Translations under genes and position numbers: made by a program
Notes under the pieces: generated by a model
The model's database searches: none
What the model was told of the DNA's origin: nothing
The model's input: the letters and a program-made list of their open reading frames with translations, nothing else
Shown here: positions 59,448 through 64,000 of the stretch, piece after piece
Layout of the letters: each line of letters starts with the position of its first letter
Numbering within the stretch: the stretch's first letter is position 1
Assembly (NCBI RefSeq): GCF_018130825.1
Contig: NZ_JAFCJS010000008.1
Span: 62,001-126,000, forward strand
Direction: 5' to 3'
DNA length: 64,000 nt
Origin: Bradyrhizobium liaoningense
GTDB taxonomy: Bacteria; Pseudomonadota; Alphaproteobacteria; Rhizobiales; Xanthobacteraceae

Positions 59448-60121
59448 CGAAGCCGCCAACTGCTGCCAATCAGCCCGAGCGTCGCGGCGAACCCGAGCGC
59501 CGCGGCGAACCCAAGCGCCGCGGTCGTCCCCGCGCCTACGAGCCCGATGTCGCGCTCGGCAAGGCGCTCGACCTGTTTCGCAAGCAAGGCTTTGCCGCCA
59601 CCTCGCTCGACGATCTCAGCGAAGCGACCGGCATGAACCGGCCGAGCCTTTACGGTGCCTTCGGCGACAAGCGCGAGCTCTACATCAAGAGCTACCAGCG
59701 CTATCGCGAGGAGGCCGCCGCCTCCATGGTCGAGATCTTTCGCGCGGAGATGCCGCTGCGCCAGCGGCTGGAGCGCATCTACGCTGCCGCGCTGGACATC
59801 TATCTGTCCGGCGACACCGGCCCGCGCGGCTGCTTCACGGTCGTCACCGCGGCGTCCGAGGCCGTCGGTGATCCCGAGATCCGTGCCATGGTGCTCGACG
59901 GCCTCACCGGCCTCGACAAGGCGTTTGCAAGTTGCTTCCGCCGCGCCAAGGAGAAAGGCGAGTTGCCGGAGAGCGCCGATCCGTTCGCGCTGGCGCAGAT
60001 CGCCTCCGCCACCGTCCACACCATCGCCATCCGCGCGCGCGCCCGCGTTCCGCGCAAGGAGCTCGAGGCGATCGTGAAGGGGGCGATCGATGTGATGGTG
60101 GGGACGGGCGCTAAGGCTTGA
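59435..60121 (+). CDS. TetR family regulator
   Basis: A 228-residue repressor-type protein. An unusual N-terminus of about 30 residues contains three tandem RRGEPx units (ERRGEPERRGEPKRRGRPRA), giving a very basic arm before the HTH. The HTH region is DVALGKALDLFRKQGFAATS, then LDDLSEATGMNRPSLYGAFGDKRELYIKSYQRY (about 40-90). The C-terminal ligand domain is variable, as usual. It probably represses the divergent GST gene and itself; the inducer may be an electrophile, which is inference from the GST. Confidence 0.92.
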   Translation: MVQKSKPPTAANQPERRGEPERRGEPKRRGRPRAYEPDVALGKALDLFRKQGFAATSLDDLSEATGMNRPSLYGAFGDKRELYIKSYQRYREEAAASMVEIFRAEMPLRQRLERIYAAALDIYLSGDTGPRGCFTVVTAASEAVGDPEIRAMVLDGLTGLDKAFASCFRRAKEKGELPESADPFALAQIASATVHTIAIRARARVPRKELEAIVKGAIDVMVGTGAKA

Positions 60122-60162
60122 GCCGGGGACAACACCGAGTTTGTGGCGCGAACTCCCCCGAC

Positions 60163-60284
60163 GTCGTCCTGGCGAAAGCCAGGACCCATAGCCACCGAAT
60201 GCAGTTTGGCGATGACTCGGAGTTGCCGCCGTCGCGCCGCAACTTCCGCCTGGGGTAATGGGTCCTGGCTTTCGCCAGGACGAC
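60163..60284. repeat. 122-bp palindromic element, copy 1 (downstream of chemoreceptor)
   Basis: Perfect 26-base inverted arms (60163-60188 and 60259-60284; GTCGTCCTGGCGAAAGCCAG and its complement). Each arm itself contains the hairpin CCTGGC-GAAA-GCCAGG. The interior ATAGCCACCGAAT ... TTGCCGCCGTCGCGCCGCAA is shared with the copy at 62422-62569, in the same orientation. Confidence 0.85.
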
Positions 60285-60315
60285 ACGGAGAATGGCGCGC
60301 CAGCTTTCGTCCCGC

Positions 60316-62283
60316 TTACGCCGCGCGGATCTGCGCCAGGAAACGATCGACCTCATCCCGCAGGCGCTGCGATTGCTTCGCCAGCTCGATCGCCGAGCCC
60401 AGCACTTCCTCGGCCGCCGTGCCCGTCGCTGCGATGCCGTCGGTGACGCCTGCGATGTTCTGCGAGACCTCGCCGGTGCGGGCCGCGGCCTGCTGGACGT
60501 TCTGCGCGATCTCCTGCGTCGCCGTGCCCTGCTGCCCGACGGCGGCGGCAATCGCCGCGGAGATTTCGTCGACCTGCTGGATCGTCGTGCAGATCGACTG
60601 GATGCCGTCGACCGCGCCCGATGTCTCGCCCTGCACGGCGGTGACCTGTGCGCCGATCTCCTCGGTCGCTTTTGCAGTCTGCGTCGCCAGGGCCTTCACT
60701 TCGGATGCGACGACGGCGAAGCCGCGGCCGGCTTCGCCCGCGCGCGCCGCTTCGATCGTCGCATTGAGCGCCAAGAGGTTGGTCTGTCCCGCGATGCCGT
60801 TGATGAAGGAGACGACGTCGCCGATCTTCTGCGCGGCGTCCGCAAGGCTCTGCACGCGGGCGTTCGACTGCCGTCCGTCGCTGGCGGCCTTGCCGACCAC
60901 CTCGGTCGCATGCGCCAGCCGCCGGCTGATCTCGGTCATCGACGACGACAGTTCCTCCGCGGCCGCCGCCACCGTCTGCACGTTCTCCGAGGCGAGGGCC
61001 GAGGCCGACGACACGGTGCGGGTCTGCTCGCGCGACTGCGCGACGATGGCCGACATCGAGCGCGCGGTGTGCTCCATCTCGACCGCCGCGGCGGACACCG
61101 TGGTGACGACGTCGCGAATGCTGGCCTCGAAATTGTCGGCGAGCGCAGCGAAGGCGCGGCGCTTCTCCGCTTCGGACTGCGCCTTGGCTTCGAGCTGCTC
61201 GGCCTGGAGTTTTGCAAAATTCACCGCATTGTCGCGGAACACCGCGACGGCCTTCACCATCGCGCCGACTTCGTCATTCGCCTTGCTGACGGGCACGTCA
61301 ACATCGAGACGTCCGTCCGCGAGCTCGCGCATCACCGACGTGATCGACAGGATCGGCCGCGAGATGCTGCGGGCGATGAGATAGCCGACGATCGCGGCGA
61401 GCACGAGGCCAAGCGCGGCGATGCCGATCGAAAGCCACCAGGCGCGGTCAGCCGAGGCTTCGTAGTCTGCATTGTCCATCACCAGCTCGACGGCGCCGAG
61501 CGGCTTGCCGGAAAAATCCCTGATCGGTCCGAGCAGCGCGGCGACCGGCGTGGTATCGAGCCTGGCCTGTCGCACCGTGAACTCGCCGCCGGCGGCGCGG
61601 CCGTAATCGGCCGGATCGAAGAAGCTCTTGCCCTTCAGCGTGCCGCCGAACAGCTTGAAGCCCGAGCCGTCGGCGAGATGGAAGGCGACGTCGACATGAC
61701 GGTTTGTCTTGAAGTCGTCGAGGAAGGACTGGCCGAAGGTCAGGCCGAACTCAACCGAGCCGAGATGCTTGCCGGCCTGCGCGATCGGCACCACGCCGCG
61801 GATACCGAGACCGGCGACGCCGCCTTCGAGCCCGACCACGACCTTGCGGTCCTGGTTGGCGGCGACGACGGTCTTGCGGAAGCCGGAGAGGTCGTCGCCG
61901 AACTTCGCGGGCTGGTGCACGCGCAGGAACGAGGTCGCCGGCGCCACATGAAACTGGAACTGATCGACGCCGTACTCCGACTTGGTCGCGGCGAACACCG
62001 GCCCGAACAGGCGCACCAGCGCCTCGCGGTCCTGCTTCGCCATCGCCTCCTGCGTCGCCGGCATCGCCGCCACGACGGCGCTCATGGCGGCGGCGCGACG
62101 GGACTCTTCAGTGATGCGCGATTGCAGGGCGTCGTAATGGCTGCGCAGCTCGCGCTGGTCGGCGCGGTCGATGATCCCCGCGATGATCCACATCGCGCCG
62201 AGCACTGCGATCAGCGCGGTTGCCGCCGCCGTCACCGCCAGCGCAACCGTGATCCGCATCCTGAGGCCGAGGCTCGCCCGCAT
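60316..62283 (-). CDS. membrane methyl-accepting chemotaxis protein with double-Cache sensor
   Basis: A 655-residue transmembrane receptor. TM1 about 11-35, periplasmic sensor about 36-282 of double-Cache (dCache_3-like) type (EYGVDQFQFHVAPATSFLRV, KFGDDLSGFRKTVVAANQDR, GIRGVVPIAQAGKHLGSVEF), TM2 about 283-305, HAMP about 304-357, signalling hairpin INGIAGQTNLLALNATIEAA near 495-514. The ATG at 62283 begins MRASLGLRMRITVALAVTAA; the frame continues far upstream through unrelated sequence, which is not used. It is a single gene between two copies of one palindromic repeat. Ligand unknown; dCache_3 receptors often sense amines or organic acids. Confidence 0.92.
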   Translation of the reverse strand: MRASLGLRMRITVALAVTAAATALIAVLGAMWIIAGIIDRADQRELRSHYDALQSRITEESRRAAAMSAVVAAMPATQEAMAKQDREALVRLFGPVFAATKSEYGVDQFQFHVAPATSFLRVHQPAKFGDDLSGFRKTVVAANQDRKVVVGLEGGVAGLGIRGVVPIAQAGKHLGSVEFGLTFGQSFLDDFKTNRHVDVAFHLADGSGFKLFGGTLKGKSFFDPADYGRAAGGEFTVRQARLDTTPVAALLGPIRDFSGKPLGAVELVMDNADYEASADRAWWLSIGIAALGLVLAAIVGYLIARSISRPILSITSVMRELADGRLDVDVPVSKANDEVGAMVKAVAVFRDNAVNFAKLQAEQLEAKAQSEAEKRRAFAALADNFEASIRDVVTTVSAAAVEMEHTARSMSAIVAQSREQTRTVSSASALASENVQTVAAAAEELSSSMTEISRRLAHATEVVGKAASDGRQSNARVQSLADAAQKIGDVVSFINGIAGQTNLLALNATIEAARAGEAGRGFAVVASEVKALATQTAKATEEIGAQVTAVQGETSGAVDGIQSICTTIQQVDEISAAIAAAVGQQGTATQEIAQNVQQAAARTGEVSQNIAGVTDGIAATGTAAEEVLGSAIELAKQSQRLRDEVDRFLAQIRAA

Positions 62284-62421
62284 GTCCGACTCGTTCTTTG
62301 AGCGTTGGTTAAGAACGCCTATCAACTTCTCGCTAAGAGAGGGTGAACGGGATACCGGCGGTGCGCGGTGGTTGTGGGGGCGGCGCGAGTGAAACGGTGG
62401 GCGCGTGCCAAAAACTCCGGT

Positions 62422-62569
62422 GTCGTCCTGGCGAAAGCCAGGACCCATAGCCACCGAATCTGGTTTGGCGAAGACTCGGAATTGCCGCCGTCGCGCCGCA
62501 ACTCCTCCCTGGGGTAATCGCGACGAGCGCAAGCGCTCGCGCGGAGGTCCTGGCTTTCGCCAGGACGAC
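62422..62569. repeat. 148-bp palindromic element, copy 2 (upstream of chemoreceptor)
   Basis: Arms 62422-62447 and about 62546-62569 repeat those of the copy at 60163. The interior matches closely (GTTTGGCGAAGACTCGG against GTTTGGCGATGACTCGG). It carries an extra stretch of about 28 bases near 62518-62545 with its own palindrome GCGAGCGCTTGCGCTCG-type, interrupting the shared TGGGGTAAT. It lies in the 311-base gap between the chemoreceptor and dehydrogenase genes, which holds no other feature. Confidence 0.85.
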
Positions 62570-62594
62570 ACCGGGTGTGTTGAGCTAGCGGGGC

Positions 62595-63560
62595 CTAATA
62601 CCCCCTGACTCGGTCCACCACATTCTCCAGCGCACCGCCGGCCTCGAACTTCGCGATCTGCTCGGCGACATAGGCCGAGATCGCCTCCGCGTCGGTGTCG
62701 GCGGCGTTGTGCGGGGTCAGCAGCACCTTGGGATGGGTCCAGAACCGGCTGTCCTTCGGCTGCGGCTCCTGCACGAAGACGTCGAGCGAGGCGGCGCCGA
62801 GCGTGCCGTCGTCGAGGCATGCGAGAATGTCGGCTTCGTTCTGCAGGCCGCCGCGGCCGGCATTGATGACCACGGGCGCTCCGAACGGTCCCGAGCGGTT
62901 GAGCTTTGTGAAGACGTCGCGGTTGAGGATGCCGTGGGTGTCGGGCGTCAGCGGCAACAAGGACACCAGAATGTCGGTCTTGCGCAGGAACGCGTCCATC
63001 CCGGCGGCGCCATGGAAGCATTCGACGCCCTCGATCGTGCGCGGGCTGCGGCTCCAGCCGACGACACGGAAGCCGAACCGTCGCAGCACGTCGGCCGCAT
63101 CGGCGCCGAGTGTACCCAGGCCCATCATGCCGACCGTGACGGCGCTTGCCGGCCACTGATATTTCGGCTCCCAGCGCTTTTCGCGCTGCGAGTCCCGCAG
63201 ATACAGCTCCTGGCGGTGGTGCATCAGCACGTGCAGCACGACATATTCGGTCATGCGGTTGGTGAGGTCGGGGACGGCGACGCGGACCAGCGGCACGTCG
63301 GGCAGGCTCTTGTCGGCCATCAGCGCATCGACGCCCGCGCCGAGATTGAAGATGGCCCGGAGGTTCGGGAAGGAGCCGAGATCGCCCGGCACCGGCTTCC
63401 ACACCGCGGCATAGTGCACCTCGGCCGGATCGAGGGAGGCATTGGGCAGCAGCACCACGCGGCGGCCGCCGCAGACCGAGTCGAACCGGGCCTTCCAGCG
63501 CTCCGGCAGCCAGTTCTGCTGCGTGCTGTTGATCAGGACGGCCAGTGTACCTTTGGTCAT
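62595..63560 (-). CDS. ghrA: glyoxylate/hydroxypyruvate reductase A-type 2-hydroxyacid dehydrogenase
   Basis: A 321-residue NAD(P)H-dependent reductase of glyoxylate or hydroxypyruvate. The N-terminus MTKGTLAVLINSTQQNWLPE fits GhrA. NLGAGVDAL (72-80) contacts the substrate; the nucleotide fold has GMMGLGTLGADAADVLRRFG (about 144-163); catalytic residues are R236 (INAGRGG), an acidic residue near 265 (VQEPQP) and H284 (LLTPHNA). A methionine further upstream at 63629 was not used. It lies divergent from the YCII-family gene. Confidence 0.9.
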   Translation of the reverse strand: MTKGTLAVLINSTQQNWLPERWKARFDSVCGGRRVVLLPNASLDPAEVHYAAVWKPVPGDLGSFPNLRAIFNLGAGVDALMADKSLPDVPLVRVAVPDLTNRMTEYVVLHVLMHHRQELYLRDSQREKRWEPKYQWPASAVTVGMMGLGTLGADAADVLRRFGFRVVGWSRSPRTIEGVECFHGAAGMDAFLRKTDILVSLLPLTPDTHGILNRDVFTKLNRSGPFGAPVVINAGRGGLQNEADILACLDDGTLGAASLDVFVQEPQPKDSRFWTHPKVLLTPHNAADTDAEAISAYVAEQIAKFEAGGALENVVDRVRGY

Positions 63561-63704
63561 TCGAAGTGCCTCGTCGGGTTCCGCTTTTGAAGGCCCTCCT
63601 TGGCACGATCTGCCGGATTTTTCTTGCAAAATTTTTCCGCAGCCCTGTCGGGGCGGGGCATATTGGACCGTCTTCAGAACAAGAGGTCAGGGAAGGTGCT
63701 GCCC

Positions 63705-64000
63705 ATGCTTTATGCGATTCTTTGCTATCACGATGAGGATTTCGTCGGCTCCTGGAGCAAGGAGCAGGACGAGACCGTGATGAAGAAGCTCGCCGTGGTG
63801 CAGGAGAAGCTCACCAAGCAGGGTCGGCTCGGGCCGGTGGCGCGGCTGCTGCCGACCACGGCGGCGGCGACCCTGCGCAAGGAGGACCCGCCGCTGGTGC
63901 TCGACGGTCCCTATGCCGAGACCAAGGAGCAATTGCTCGGCTTCTACATCGTCGATTGCAAGAATCTCGACGACGCGCTCGACGTTGCGCGCGAACTGGG
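63705..64000 (+). CDS. YCII family protein (PhnB/DGPF type), truncated by window edge
   Basis: The first 98 or so residues start MLYAILCYHDEDFVGSWSKE and reach the DGPYAETKEQLLGFYIVD motif (about 73-90), which defines the DGPF/YCII-related group. These small dimeric alpha-beta proteins often sit beside ECF sigma-factor genes in Rhizobiales; the gene that would follow lies outside the window. Most members are about 110-140 residues, so only the end is missing. AGGGAAGG precedes the ATG. The function is not known. Confidence 0.88.
   Translation, partial: MLYAILCYHDEDFVGSWSKEQDETVMKKLAVVQEKLTKQGRLGPVARLLPTTAAATLRKEDPPLVLDGPYAETKEQLLGFYIVDCKNLDDALDVAREL

Noticed and set aside
60163..62569. Composite transposon or genomic island ends
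   Set aside because: No transposase or integrase is present, and the repeats have the structure of REP-like intergenic palindromes.
62284..63606. Fusion of the chemoreceptor with upstream coding sequence (1096-codon frame)
   Set aside because: The extension passes through the palindromic repeat and through ghrA in another frame; no stop happens to intervene.

Overview
The window looks like chromosomal DNA of a high-GC alphaproteobacterium, most probably Bradyrhizobium or a close relative. The reasons are gene order (tkt-gap-pgk, zapA-6S RNA-5-formyl-THF cyclo-ligase, ruvCAB), the wealth of ABC and TRAP uptake systems with oxidative catabolic enzymes, several chemoreceptors, and many short palindromic intergenic elements. 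This is inference from content; no marker gene such as 16S rRNA is present.

Layout. 1-7 kb is housekeeping: the N-terminal half of pgk, then gap and tkt (all minus strand), a DUF4164 protein with zapA, an alphaproteobacterial-type 6S RNA, 5-formyltetrahydrofolate cyclo-ligase and a YmdB-type phosphodiesterase. 7.4-11.4 kb (minus) is a three-gene molybdenum hydroxylase of the isoquinoline oxidoreductase type with a triheme cytochrome c. 12.1-15.5 kb (minus) holds two soluble chemoreceptors that share an unusual C-terminal module; one also has a PilZ domain. 15.6-21.9 kb (plus) is yebC, ruvCAB, an internally duplicated DUF6869-like protein, a Tat-exported phosphoesterase, ybgC and a DUF1348 protein.

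22-42 kb is a catabolic block with two operons, each with a LysR gene beside it. The first (23.9-32.7 kb) combines an N-carbamoyl-D-amino acid hydrolase, a hydantoin-racemase-like enzyme, a CE4-fold deacetylase/cyclic imidase-like protein, an amidohydrolase, one permease and one ATPase, and three different solute-binding proteins. It reads as a hydantoin or cyclic-ureide/imide pathway without a classical hydantoinase. The second (33.9-42.0 kb) couples a polyamine-type ABC importer to a CAB-ordered amino-acid/opine oxidase (relatives of HcnABC and OoxAB), a second FAD oxidase and a RidA imine deaminase.

42-59 kb contains an ABC-F ATPase, dctA with its terminator, a xanthine/uracil permease, an SDR dehydrogenase, a sirtuin, a HyuAB-type hydantoinase/oxoprolinase followed by a TRAP importer, and a periplasmic PQQ dehydrogenase with its cytochrome c and XoxJ-like binding protein. 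58.7-64 kb has a divergent GST/TetR pair with a clear inverted-repeat operator, a membrane chemoreceptor bracketed by two copies of one palindromic element, a GhrA-type hydroxyacid dehydrogenase and the start of a YCII-family gene.

Seen directly: reading frames, motifs, overlaps and repeats. Substrates of the catabolic operons are inferred. No tRNA, rRNA, CRISPR array, integrase or transposase was recognised.
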